This document shows, piece by piece, positions 8,600 to 16,890 of a DNA stretch of 52,030 nucleotides (within the stretch, counting starts at the first letter, position 1; each line of letters begins with the position of its first letter). Position numbers and translations under genes: made by a program. Origin of the DNA: Myxococcota bacterium. Its GTDB lineage: Bacteria; Myxococcota_A; UBA796; UBA2385. Where the stretch lies: positions 1 to 52,030 of the forward strand of contig JAKLKF010000047.1 of the NCBI GenBank assembly GCA_023150805.1, given 5' to 3'. Below the pieces are notes generated by a model. The model was not told where the DNA came from, searched no databases, and worked only from the letters and a program-made list of their open reading frames with translations.

Positions 8600-8977
8600 A
8601 TGGACCTCCGCCAGATCCTGCTCGTCGACGACGAGGCAGACATCCGCACCATCGCCCGGATCAGCCTGTCGCGGATCGGCGGCTGGTCCACCCGCGTCGC
8701 CGCGTCCGGGGCCGAGGCGCTGGCCCTGGCGCGAGAGGAGCGGCCGGACCTCGTGCTGCTGGACGTGATGATGCCGGGGATGGACGGCCCGGAGACCCTC
8801 AAGCGCCTGCGGGCGCTGCCCGGCCGGGCGGACGTGCCCGTCATCTTCCTGACCGCCAAGGCGATGGCCGACGACCACGCGCACCTGCGGTCCCTGGGCG
8901 TGATCGGCGTCCTGACCAAGCCCTTCGACCCGCTGACCCTGCCCGGCCAGGTGCGGGGCATCGTGGAAGCCGCATGA
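8600..8977 (+). CDS. Single-domain response regulator (receiver only)
   Basis: 125 residues, CheY-sized. All receiver landmarks are present: acidic pair in LLVDDEAD, phospho-acceptor Asp in LVLLDVMMPGMDG, Thr in IFLTAK and Lys in VLTKPFD. No output domain follows. It probably shuttles phosphate between the hybrid kinase at 11025 or the Hpt domain of the next protein and a partner. Its stop overlaps the start of the next gene by four bases (ATGA), so the two are translationally coupled. Confidence 0.9.
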   Translation: MDLRQILLVDDEADIRTIARISLSRIGGWSTRVAASGAEALALAREERPDLVLLDVMMPGMDGPETLKRLRALPGRADVPVIFLTAKAMADDHAHLRSLGVIGVLTKPFDPLTLPGQVRGIVEAA

Positions 8978-11028
8978 CCGCGCCCATCCTGGCCACCGCC
9001 ACCGACGCCACCCCTCCCGCCGCCACCGAGCCGGCGACCGTCCTGCTGGTCGACGACGACGCCAACCTCCGCAGCATCGTGCGGGAGGCGCTGGTCCCCC
9101 AGGGCCTGCGGGTCCTGGAGGCCTCGACCCTGCAGGCTGCGCGGGCGCTATTGGACTGCGTGCACCCCGAGGTGCTGGTCGTCGACGGCTCGCTGCCCGA
9201 CGGCGAAGGCCTGGAGCTGCTGGCCGAGCTGCGCGAGACCGGCCGCTCCCCGGCCACCATCTACATCACCGCGCACGAGCAGGACCTGTCCCGGGTGCGG
9301 GCGCTGCGGGCCGAGCTGGGGATCCGGCTGGTGGTGGGCAAGCCCCTCAGCCTGGCCGAGCTGGCGCTGCAGGTCCAGGCGCTGGCCCGCCGGGCCGAGC
9401 GGGGCCCCGGCGTCCGCCCGCCGCCCCCGGGCGCCGCCCCGGTGCTCGACCTGCTGGGCAGCCTGCGCCAGGGCTACCGGGCCGAGCTGTGCCGGCAGCT
9501 GCAGGTCCTGGCCACGGGTGCGCGGGCCGTCGCGCAGCGGAGCGGGGACCCCCGCGCGCTCGAGCTGCTGGCCCACCGCGTCCACGGGACGGCCGGAACC
9601 TACGGCTTCCCCGGGGCCAGCCTCCTGGCCGGGCAGGTCGAGGCCGCCCTGATCCCGTCCTCGTCCCCCGCGGAGGGCGTGGAGGCGGCCCTGCTGCGCC
9701 TGGCCGGGCAGTGCGAGGCGCTGCGGGCCGAGCTGGAGCGGCAGGCGCCCGCCGAGAGCCCGGCCCCCGAGCCCTCCGCGGAGCACCGGGTGCTGCTGGT
9801 CCACCCCGACCGCGGCCTGCGCGCCGAGCTGGCGCGGATCGGGACGCGCAACGGGCTGGCGGTCCACGAGGCCGGCTCCGAGGCCGAGGCGATCGGGCTG
9901 GCGCTGCGGGCGCCCCCGACCTGCGCCATCGTGGCGACCGGCCTGCCCCAGGGCGACGATCCGATGCGCTGCATCCGGCGCCTGCGGTCGCTGCCCTCGC
10001 TGGGCGACCTGCGCGTGGCCCTGCTCTCGGACCACGACGAGGTGAGCCGCCGGGTCGACGCCAGCCGCGCCCGCGTCGACCTGTTCGAGGTGGCGCCCAT
10101 GGGCGCGATGCGCTTCCTCGACGTGGTGCGCCGCCTGCGGCTGGGCGCCACCAGCAGCCTGTCGGTGCTGCTGGTCGAGGACGACCCCGACTTCGCCCGC
10201 GCCGCGCGGCAGGTGCTGGAGCTGCACGGGATGGCGGTGCACGTCCTGCAGGATCCGACCCGCATCCTCGACACGCTGGACGATCGCCGGCCGGACCTGG
10301 TGCTGCTGGACCTGGTGATGCCGGCGCTCAGCGGCTTCGACGTCTGCCGGCTGATCCGCACCACCGCCCGCTGGTGCGAGCTGCCCATCGTGGTCGTCAC
10401 CTCGCGGCTCTCCGCCGACGTGCGCATCGCCGCCTTCCAGGCGGGTGCCGACGACTACGTGGCCAAGCCCGTGGTCGCCGAGGAGCTGGTGGCGCGGGTC
10501 AAGGGCCGCGCCCAGCGGGCGCGCCTGCAGCTCGAGGCGCGCGAGCACGACGGCCTGACCGACCTGCTCCTGCGCCGCCCCTTCGTCGAGCGGGTCGAGC
10601 AGACCCTGGCGCTGGGGCGCCGCACGGGGATGCCCGTGACCGTGGCCCTGATCGACCTGGACCACTTCAAGCAGGTCAACGACCAGCACGGCCACCTGGT
10701 CGGAGACCAGGTCCTGGCCGTGATGGGCCAGGTCCTGCGCAACCACACCCGCGCCGAAGACCGCTGCGCCCGGTGGGGCGGCGAGGAGTTCGCCGTCGCC
10801 TTCGTCAACGCCGAACCCGACGCCGCCCGCCTGGCGCTGGACCGCATCCAGGCCCAGTTCACCTCGCTGCGCTTCCAGGGGGACGACGGGGTCTCCTTCC
10901 AGGTCAGCTTCAGCGCGGGCCTGGCCTGCTCCACGACCCACGGCGCCGACCTGGTCCAGCTCCTGCGCGTCGCCGACGAGCACCTCTACGCCGCGAAGGA
11001 GGCCGGCCGCCGCCGGATCTGCGCATGA
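8974..11028 (+). CDS. Receiver-Hpt-receiver-receiver-GGDEF diguanylate cyclase
   Basis: 684 residues. Order: receiver 1 (LLVDDDANLRS, acceptor in LVVDGSLPDG, about residues 20-140); Hpt domain with phosphorylatable His in HRVHGTAGTYGF (about 190-210); degenerate receiver 2 (VLLVHPDRGLRAEL, acceptor missing); canonical receiver 3 (LLVEDDPD, LVLLDLVMPALSG, about 390-510); GGDEF cyclase at about 525-684 with intact WGGEEF (about residues 600-605) and metal-binding LIDLDHFKQVND. It should make c-di-GMP from two GTP when phosphorylated. An Hpt domain between receivers is uncommon for a cyclase and implies a multistep phosphorelay. It is linked by ATGA overlaps to both neighbours, including the hybrid kinase, its likely phosphodonor. 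Confidence 0.9.
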   Translation: MTAPILATATDATPPAATEPATVLLVDDDANLRSIVREALVPQGLRVLEASTLQAARALLDCVHPEVLVVDGSLPDGEGLELLAELRETGRSPATIYITAHEQDLSRVRALRAELGIRLVVGKPLSLAELALQVQALARRAERGPGVRPPPPGAAPVLDLLGSLRQGYRAELCRQLQVLATGARAVAQRSGDPRALELLAHRVHGTAGTYGFPGASLLAGQVEAALIPSSSPAEGVEAALLRLAGQCEALRAELERQAPAESPAPEPSAEHRVLLVHPDRGLRAELARIGTRNGLAVHEAGSEAEAIGLALRAPPTCAIVATGLPQGDDPMRCIRRLRSLPSLGDLRVALLSDHDEVSRRVDASRARVDLFEVAPMGAMRFLDVVRRLRLGATSSLSVLLVEDDPDFARAARQVLELHGMAVHVLQDPTRILDTLDDRRPDLVLLDLVMPALSGFDVCRLIRTTARWCELPIVVVTSRLSADVRIAAFQAGADDYVAKPVVAEELVARVKGRAQRARLQLEAREHDGLTDLLLRRPFVERVEQTLALGRRTGMPVTVALIDLDHFKQVNDQHGHLVGDQVLAVMGQVLRNHTRAEDRCARWGGEEFAVAFVNAEPDAARLALDRIQAQFTSLRFQGDDGVSFQVSFSAGLACSTTHGADLVQLLRVADEHLYAAKEAGRRRICA

Positions 11029-13409
11029 ACCCGACCCGACCGCCGCTCCCGCCGCCAGAGCCCAAGCCCCGCCCGGGGCCCACCCTCGACCCGGGCGCGC
11101 GCGTGGCCGTCGCCGTCGGAGAGGCCTGCCCCCCCCCGGGTGGGCGGGACTTCGCGGCGCTGGCGCGCATGGCCGCCGACCTCGCCCAGGTCCCCTGCGC
11201 CTGCATCACGCTGGCCGACGGCGTCCGGCCGACGATCGAGGCCTCCCTGGGGCTGCCCGACCATCCCACGCCGGCCTGCGGGCCCCTCCTGGCGCGCCTG
11301 GCGGCCACCGGGGTGCCCCAGGTGGTCGAGGACCTGCGGGCCGACCCCGAGACCAGCGGGCACCCGCTGGTGGCGGCCGAGGGCGGCCTCCGCAGCTGCC
11401 TGGCGATCCCGGTCCACGCCGCCGGCCGCACGGTCGGCGCGCTGTTCCTGATGGACCGCCAGCCCCGCGGCTTCGACACGGTGCGGATGGACCTGCTCTC
11501 GGCGCTGGCCGACCAGGTCGCGGTGCTGATCGAGTTGCGGCGCAAGACGGCGGCCCTGGAGCGGGCGGTCGCGCAGCGGGACGCCCTGCGCAGCGAGTCC
11601 CAGCGCTTCTTCGCGCTGGCGAGGGACCTGCTGATGGTCACCGACCCCCGCGGCGTCATCACCCGGGTCAACCCCGCCTGGACCACCCACCTGGGCTACC
11701 CGGAGATCGACCTGCTGGGGAGCACGCTGGCGCCGCTGGTGCACCCCGAGGACCTGGATCGGGTCGAGCGGGGGATGGAGGGCTGGAAGCGCAACGCCGA
11801 GCCCCGCCACCAGGAGTACCGGATCCGGCACACCGACGGGAGCTGGCGCTGGTTCCGCGGGACCACCGTGCGCGACGGCGCCGAGGGCTCGCTGTTCACG
11901 CTGCTGCACGACGTCACCGACGACAAGCACCTCGAGGCGCTCAAGTCGGCCTTCGTCTCGACGGTCAGCCACGAGCTGCGGACGCCGCTCACCTCGATCC
12001 GCGGGGCGCTGGGCCTGGTGACCTCGGGCACCCTGGGGGCGGTGCCCGACCCGGTCCGCGAGCTGCTCGACATCGCCAACCGCAACGCCCAGCGGCTGGT
12101 CCTGCTGGTCAACGACATCCTGGACCTGGATCGCATCGAGTCCGGGCGGCTGCCGATGACGATGGTACCCACCGACCTGCGCAGCGTGGTGCGGGACAGC
12201 GCCCGGGCGAACCGGGCCAACGCCGACGCGCGCGAGGTGCGGCTGGACGTCGAGACGACCGCCGGCGACGCGACGGTCAAGGGCGACGCCCACCGCCTGC
12301 AGCAGGTGGTGGACAACCTGTTGAGCAACGCCGTGCGTTTCTCCCCCCAGGGGGGGCGCGTGCTGCTGCGCGTGGTGCCGCGGGGCGAGCGCGTGCGCGT
12401 CGAGGTCCGGGACTGGGGTCCGGGCATCGCGCCGGACTTCCGCGGCCGCATCTTCGGGCGCTTCGCCCAGGCCGACGGCTCCGACCGGCGCAGCGCCGGC
12501 GGCAGCGGCCTGGGGCTGAACATCAGCCGGTCGCTGGTGGAGGCCCACCAGGGCCGCATCGACTACGACAGCGTGCCCGGCCAGGGCGCCACCTTCTGGT
12601 TCGAGCTGCCGGCCGTCGCACCCCAGGCCGACGCCGCCGGGGTGACGACCGAGGCGCCCCTCCCCCAGCGCGTGCTGGTCTGCGACGACGATCCCGACGT
12701 CGCCGGCCTGGTCCGCGAGCTGCTGGAGAGCTGCGGCTTCGACGTCGAGGTGGCGCACACCGCCGCCGACGCCGCCGACCGCATCCGCCAGCGCGACTTC
12801 GACGCCATGACGCTGGACCTGGGCCTGCCGGACATGGACGGCCTGGAGATGCTCCGGCGGCTGGAGGCCGAGGGCCGCACCCACCTGCCCGTGGTCGTGC
12901 TCTCGGGGAACGTGCCCCCGCACGAGGAGAGCGACGACCTGGGCGTGCGCTGCTGGCTGGCCAAGCCGGTCGACGGGCGCAGCCTGATCCGCGCGCTGCG
13001 GGCGACCCTGGCCGAGCCGCGCTCGCGCCCGGCCCGCCTGCTGCACGTCGAAGCCGACGAGGAGCTGCGCCGCGTCACCTCGGCGATCCTGGGCGAGCGG
13101 GCCACCGTGATCGGTGTCGGCACCCTGGCCGAGGCCCGGGACGCCATCATCGAGGGGGGCCTGGACGGCATCGTGCTCGATCTCGGCCTGCCCGACGGCA
13201 ACGGCGCGCGCCTGCTCGAGCTGATCGACCGCCTGGCGCCCGACCTGCCCGTGATCCTGTTCAGCGCCGAGGATCCCGACGAGCGCCTGCTCGGGAGGGT
13301 GCGCGCCACCCTGGTCAAGACCCGCCACAGCGAGCAGCAGCTCGTCGCGGCGATCACCCGGGTCTTCGGCGCAGCCGGCGAGCCCCGCCACCGTGGCGAA
13401 GCGGCCTGA
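11025..13409 (+). CDS. Hybrid sensor histidine kinase (GAF-PAS-HisKA-HATPase-receiver-receiver)
   Basis: 794 residues, ATG overlapping the preceding stop. A Pro-rich start is followed by a GAF-like domain (about 30-165; SCLAIPVHAAGRTVGALF), a short coiled coil, a PAS domain (about 190-300; LARDLLMVTDPRGVITRVN), a HisKA dimerisation domain with the phospho-acceptor in STVSHELRTPLTS (about residue 316), and an ATPase domain with N box NLLSNAVRFSP, G1 DWGPGIAP and G2 GGSGLGLNIS. Two receivers end the protein: the first is canonical (VLVCDDDPD, LDLGLPDMDG), the second has a weakened acidic pair (LLHVEADEE) but keeps VLDLGLPDGNG. No membrane segment is seen, so it senses a cytoplasmic signal. Last gene of the operon, followed by a perfect hairpin. 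Confidence 0.92.
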   Translation: MNPTRPPLPPPEPKPRPGPTLDPGARVAVAVGEACPPPGGRDFAALARMAADLAQVPCACITLADGVRPTIEASLGLPDHPTPACGPLLARLAATGVPQVVEDLRADPETSGHPLVAAEGGLRSCLAIPVHAAGRTVGALFLMDRQPRGFDTVRMDLLSALADQVAVLIELRRKTAALERAVAQRDALRSESQRFFALARDLLMVTDPRGVITRVNPAWTTHLGYPEIDLLGSTLAPLVHPEDLDRVERGMEGWKRNAEPRHQEYRIRHTDGSWRWFRGTTVRDGAEGSLFTLLHDVTDDKHLEALKSAFVSTVSHELRTPLTSIRGALGLVTSGTLGAVPDPVRELLDIANRNAQRLVLLVNDILDLDRIESGRLPMTMVPTDLRSVVRDSARANRANADAREVRLDVETTAGDATVKGDAHRLQQVVDNLLSNAVRFSPQGGRVLLRVVPRGERVRVEVRDWGPGIAPDFRGRIFGRFAQADGSDRRSAGGSGLGLNISRSLVEAHQGRIDYDSVPGQGATFWFELPAVAPQADAAGVTTEAPLPQRVLVCDDDPDVAGLVRELLESCGFDVEVAHTAADAADRIRQRDFDAMTLDLGLPDMDGLEMLRRLEAEGRTHLPVVVLSGNVPPHEESDDLGVRCWLAKPVDGRSLIRALRATLAEPRSRPARLLHVEADEELRRVTSAILGERATVIGVGTLAEARDAIIEGGLDGIVLDLGLPDGNGARLLELIDRLAPDLPVILFSAEDPDERLLGRVRATLVKTRHSEQQLVAAITRVFGAAGEPRHRGEAA

Positions 13410-13441
13410 GCCCAGCGGGCGGCCGGCCCGCCGCCACACGA

Positions 13442-13468
13442 GAGAGGGGGCCCCGGCGGCCCCCTCTC
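13442..13468. terminator. Bidirectional terminator hairpin between convergent genes
   Basis: Perfect 11-base-pair stem GAGAGGGGGCC/GGCCCCCTCTC with a five-base loop, between the hybrid kinase stop (13409) and the stop of the leftward EAL gene (13486). No T tract, as is common in very high-GC genomes. Confidence 0.7.
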
Positions 13469-13485
13469 CTCTCGCTCCCGGGACC

Positions 13486-14640
13486 TCAGTGGTCCAGGCC
13501 CGGCCGCGGCATCCCCAGCAGGAAGCCCTGCACCAGGTCGCAGCCCAGCTCGACGACGGCCTGCCGCTCCTCGGCCTGCTCGATGCCCTGGGCCACGACC
13601 AGCGCGCCCTCGTCGTGGGCCAGGGCCACGAACTCGGCGATGAACCGCTGCCGGCGCGGGTCCCGGTGGCAGTCGCGCACCACCTCGACCCCCAGCTTGT
13701 AGATGTCGGGCTCCAGCACCCGCATCCGGACCAGCGAGTCGTTGTGGATCGAGATGTCGCCGGCCGCGATCCGGTAGCCGGCGGCCCGCATGCGCTCCAG
13801 GGTCGCCTGGACCACGGGGCCGTCCATGGCCGGCAGCTCGCGGCCGAACTCGACGACGATGCGGGTGGCGAAGGGCCAGAGCGGGTCCTTGTCCGACCCC
13901 AGCAGGCCGCGGGTCAGCTCGCCCGGGTCGAGGTTGACGAAGAGCGTGTGCCAGTTGGCTTTCTCCTCGAACTCGCCGGAGACCAGCGCCCGCACCCGGT
14001 CGTCGAGGTCGATCTCCCGCGCCAGGGACAGGGCGAGATCGACGACGGGAGCGGCCCCGACGAAGCGACGCCCGGTCGTCCGCACCAGCGCCTCGTAGCC
14101 GATGACGGCGCCGTTGCTGGCGCGGATGATGGGCTGGAAGATCAGGTAGAGGTGGGCGAGCGCCTGGTCGAAGACCCGGTCGAGCGCCTCGCGGTGCCGG
14201 GTGCGCACGTACTCCTGCATCATCCGGTCCCGCGCCACGACCCGGCGGGCCCGCAGGTCGCGGGCGCGCAGCCAGGCCTGGAGCACCTGCCGGGGGTCCT
14301 CGGGCCGCCGCACGATCGCGACGGCGCCGTCCCCGACCCACCGCAGCGCGACGTGCACGCTCCACGGCTCGCCGACCAGGATCAGGGGCACGGTCGGGTG
14401 CCGCACCCGCAGCAGGCCGGGCAGGTCCACGCGGCCGGGCCGCCCGACGAGTTCGACCACGACGGCGTCGTAGCTGCCGCGATCGAGGCGGTCGGCGGCG
14501 TCCTCGGCCGTCTGCGTGGCTTCGACGGCGACGCCCTCGTCGGACAGTGCCTGGGAGAAGGGTCCCGCCAGGCACGCGCGGGGGTCCAGCACCAGGACCC
14601 GGCGGGCCTCTCGGGGGGCGAGCTCGATGGTGTCGATCAT
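13486..14640 (-). CDS. Pseudo-receiver plus catalytically incomplete EAL-domain protein
   Basis: 384 residues, ATG preceded by GAGGAG. It is a close paralogue of the 6081-7235 product, the same length and organisation. The receiver-like part has Glu where the acceptor Asp should be (VVVELVG), which may mimic constant phosphorylation (inference). The EAL domain keeps GYEALVRT, FVNLD, VVEFG, YKLG and VQGFLLG. It loses the first Asp of DDFG (reads AAGDIS) and the Glu of AEG (reads AQGIE), so hydrolysis is unlikely. It has a probable -24/-12 promoter at 14681-14696 and a GTGGAACA box at 14746, like the 6081 operon. Confidence 0.85.
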   Translation of the reverse strand: MIDTIELAPREARRVLVLDPRACLAGPFSQALSDEGVAVEATQTAEDAADRLDRGSYDAVVVELVGRPGRVDLPGLLRVRHPTVPLILVGEPWSVHVALRWVGDGAVAIVRRPEDPRQVLQAWLRARDLRARRVVARDRMMQEYVRTRHREALDRVFDQALAHLYLIFQPIIRASNGAVIGYEALVRTTGRRFVGAAPVVDLALSLAREIDLDDRVRALVSGEFEEKANWHTLFVNLDPGELTRGLLGSDKDPLWPFATRIVVEFGRELPAMDGPVVQATLERMRAAGYRIAAGDISIHNDSLVRMRVLEPDIYKLGVEVVRDCHRDPRRQRFIAEFVALAHDEGALVVAQGIEQAEERQAVVELGCDLVQGFLLGMPRPGLDH

Positions 14641-14680
14641 GGCAGCTCCTCGGGGCCCGGGGCCCGCTGCCGCGGTTCAA

Positions 14681-14753
14681 TGCAAGCCCCAGGCCAGCTC
14701 GCGGGGAGGCGACGGCGCCCCTCGCGGGTTGCTGGGCCATCCCAGGTGGAACA
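14681..14753 (-). promoter_or_regulatory. Candidate sigma-54 promoter with upstream GTGGAACA box
   Basis: The reverse strand of 14681-14696 reads TGGCCTGGGGCTTGCA. The GG and GC cores and TTGCA are intact and correctly spaced, with two mismatches in the -24 arm. The predicted start site is about 30 bases before the ATG at 14640. GTGGAACA at 14746-14753 repeats the box found upstream of the 6081 operon and lies about 80 bases upstream of the predicted start site. Confidence 0.5.
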
Positions 14754-14869
14754 GCTGTGCTGATCCATCCCCCCGCGCGGGGCATCGCGCTATTCTCTGG
14801 CCGGTCATCGAGAGCCGCCGCGCCCGCGGGGGGCCGTACCCAGAGGGACCTCGGACCGACAGGAGCGTG

Positions 14870-16255
14870 ATGCCCGGCGGAAGCCCGTGGAGCTGGCAGC
14901 AAGGCCTGATGGCCGGGCTCCGCCATCGCCTGGATCGGGCCGCCGCGCTGCTGGACGAGCGGGGCGTGGTGGTCGAGGCGGGCCCGCGGCTGCACATGCT
15001 GTTCGAGGGCAACGCCGGCTCTCCCGTGGGGCAGCGCCTGGCCGCGCTCTGCTCACCGGAGGATCGCGCGACCGTCGACGAGGCCTGCCGCCGGGCCTGC
15101 GGGCAGGGCGAGCTGGTCAGCGGGCTGTCGGTCCGCCTGGGCAGCGACGCCGAGCGCGCGCGCCCGATCGGGATCTCGCTGCAGCCGCTGGGGCGGGACC
15201 GGACCCTGCTCTCCCTGGACAGCTCGGACCGTGGCCTGGTGGCATGGGCCGGCCTCGCGGTCCAGCCCGGGGGCGAGGAGCGGCGGCGTCACCTGCTGCA
15301 GGAGCACCTGGCGCACCGCCTGCACGGCCCGCTGGCGGAGGTGCTGGGCCTGGCGATCCTGGCGGTGGGCCAGGGCGCGGCGGGCGGCGAGGCGGACCCG
15401 GGGCAGGTGGAGCTGCTGGGGCGGCAGATCCGCCACGTCATGGCGATCTCCGACGACCTCGCCGCGCTGGCGGGCGAGGCGGTCGCGGCGCCGACCGACC
15501 GGGTCGCCTGGCTGCAGGTCGGCCACCAGCTCCAGCGCCTGGTGCACGACTACCTTCCTCCGCTGGGCGGCCGGGCCCACCAGCGCATCCAGGTGGAGGC
15601 GCCTCCGTCGGCCTGGGTGCGCAGCCACCCGGAGCGCCTGCGGATGCTCTTGTCCCTGCTGGTGGAGGTGGTGCTCAGCACGGGGCTGGACGCGACCCTC
15701 CGGTGCAGCGAGCAGGGCGGCGTGATCGAGGTCCAGGTGGCGGCCCGGCCCCGGCCCGCGGCGGAGGGCGGGGACGCCGGCGTCGCGCGGGTGGCCGACC
15801 TCACCGTGGTCCCGCTGGCGCGTGGGGTGGCGGCCGCGATGGGCGCCGACCTCCGCCTGGGCCTCGACCCCGAGGGCAGGCCCCTGGCGCGGTGCCGCCT
15901 GGCTCGGCCGGATGGCCGGCCGGCGCCGCGGGTGGAGCTGTGGACCACCGACCCCGACCTGGCCCACCTCCACCAGGCCCTGCTGGGGTCGGTGGGCGTG
16001 CGGGCGGCGGTGCGGGAGACGCCGCCGTCGGTCGCCGACCCGCGGGACCCGCCCGACCTGGTCCTGGTCGACGTCGACAGCGTGGACGTCGACGGGCAGG
16101 CAGCGGAGCATGCGATGCGCGCCTGGCCGGGCAGCGCCTGCGTCGCGCTCTCCAGCGTCGAGCGCCCGCCCACCGGCGCCTGGGCCGCGGTCGTGCGCAA
16201 GCCGATGGGCGCGCGGCGGGTGGTGGAGCTGCTGGGGCTGGTCTTCCGCTCCTGA
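14870..16255 (+). CDS. Degenerate histidine-kinase-like protein with C-terminal receiver
   Basis: 461 residues. ATG at 14870 is preceded by AGGAG. A PAS-like N-terminus is followed at about residues 140-200 by a helix pair resembling a HisKA domain: AHRLHGPLAEVLG aligns with the usual H-box xHELRxPLxxI and keeps a His. The following ATPase-like region (HPERLRMLLSLLVEVVL, where the N box should be) lacks the Asn and the DxGxG glycine boxes, so ATP binding is doubtful. The C-terminal domain is a receiver (WTTDPDLAHLH, acceptor in LVLVDVDSVDVDG, Lys in VVRKPMG). It may be a phosphotransfer or scaffold protein rather than a true kinase. Location in the c-di-GMP cluster suggests a role there. Confidence 0.7.
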   Translation: MPGGSPWSWQQGLMAGLRHRLDRAAALLDERGVVVEAGPRLHMLFEGNAGSPVGQRLAALCSPEDRATVDEACRRACGQGELVSGLSVRLGSDAERARPIGISLQPLGRDRTLLSLDSSDRGLVAWAGLAVQPGGEERRRHLLQEHLAHRLHGPLAEVLGLAILAVGQGAAGGEADPGQVELLGRQIRHVMAISDDLAALAGEAVAAPTDRVAWLQVGHQLQRLVHDYLPPLGGRAHQRIQVEAPPSAWVRSHPERLRMLLSLLVEVVLSTGLDATLRCSEQGGVIEVQVAARPRPAAEGGDAGVARVADLTVVPLARGVAAAMGADLRLGLDPEGRPLARCRLARPDGRPAPRVELWTTDPDLAHLHQALLGSVGVRAAVRETPPSVADPRDPPDLVLVDVDSVDVDGQAAEHAMRAWPGSACVALSSVERPPTGAWAAVVRKPMGARRVVELLGLVFRS

Positions 16256-16304
16256 GCGCGGCCCGGAGGCGCCGGAGCGCCGACCGCGGTCGTGCCGCCC
16301 CGCC

Positions 16305-16320
16305 TGGCACGGCTCGTGCA
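16305..16320 (+). promoter_or_regulatory. Sigma-54 promoter for the PilZ gene
   Basis: Reads TGGCACGGCTCGTGCA, one mismatch from TGGCACGNNNNTTGCA, with correct -24/-12 spacing. The predicted start site is about 54 bases before the ATG at 16386. Confidence 0.7.
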
Positions 16321-16385
16321 GTAGCGATCAGCGCGCCGTCGCTGCGCTCATCGAGGACCACTTCGCCCCAGCCCTGGGAGGGCCC

Positions 16386-16850
16386 ATGGACGTCCGCGCC
16401 ACCCCCGACCCCGCCGGTTTTCCGCCTCCGCCCGACGAGCGCGACCCGTCCTCGCCGGCCGGCGAGCCCGCCCCCGCCGACCCTCCCGGAGAGCTGGTGC
16501 CGGTGGAGCGGCGCAGCAGCCGGCGGATCCGCATGGAGGCGCTGGTCACGGCCACCTCCGAGACCTGCCTCTACGCGGGCATCAGCGAGGACATCAGCGA
16601 AGGCGGCATCTTCATCGCGACCCTCTCGCCGCCGCCGATCGGGGAGCTGATCCAGGTCAAGATCCGGGTGGACCGGGTGGGTGTGCCGCCCGTCACGGCC
16701 CCCGGGCGGGTCGTCTGGCACCGCACCGACGAGCAGGGCGAGGTGACCGGCTGCGGCGTGGCCTTCGTGGGCGCCGACCGGGCGACCCGCCTGCTGCTCA
16801 GCCTGCTGGGCCGCTGGGCCAACCAGGAGCCCCTGCTCTGGGACCTGTAG
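16386..16850 (+). CDS. PilZ-domain c-di-GMP receptor
   Basis: 154 residues. A Pro-rich disordered start of about 40 residues precedes a PilZ domain. The c-di-GMP binding motifs are both visible: RxxxR in ERRSSRRIR (Arg42/43 to Arg46/47) and DxSxxG in EDISEGGIFI (Asp69, Ser71, Gly74). The closing strands (GRVVWHRTD, GCGVAFVG) fit the family's beta barrel. Such single-domain PilZ proteins convert c-di-GMP levels into changes in motility or surface polysaccharide through protein contacts. Its own sigma-54 promoter puts receptor expression under the same control as the enzymes nearby. Confidence 0.92.
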   Translation: MDVRATPDPAGFPPPPDERDPSSPAGEPAPADPPGELVPVERRSSRRIRMEALVTATSETCLYAGISEDISEGGIFIATLSPPPIGELIQVKIRVDRVGVPPVTAPGRVVWHRTDEQGEVTGCGVAFVGADRATRLLLSLLGRWANQEPLLWDL

Positions 16851-16858
16851 GGCTCCCC

Positions 16859-16884
16859 GCGCGCGCCGCCGACCGGGCGCGCGC
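16859..16884. terminator. Bidirectional terminator hairpin
   Basis: Perfect nine-base-pair stem GCGCGCGCC/GGCGCGCGC with an eight-base loop, between the convergent PilZ and receiver-Hpt genes (stops at 16850 and 16891). Confidence 0.6.
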
Positions 16885-16890
16885 CCCGGA

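Noticed and set aside
14746..14761. TGGAACAGCTGTGCTG as a rightward sigma-54 promoter for the 14870 gene
   Set aside because: The GG to GC spacing is one base short, which RpoN does not tolerate well; the GTGGAACA part fits better as an activator box for the leftward promoter.
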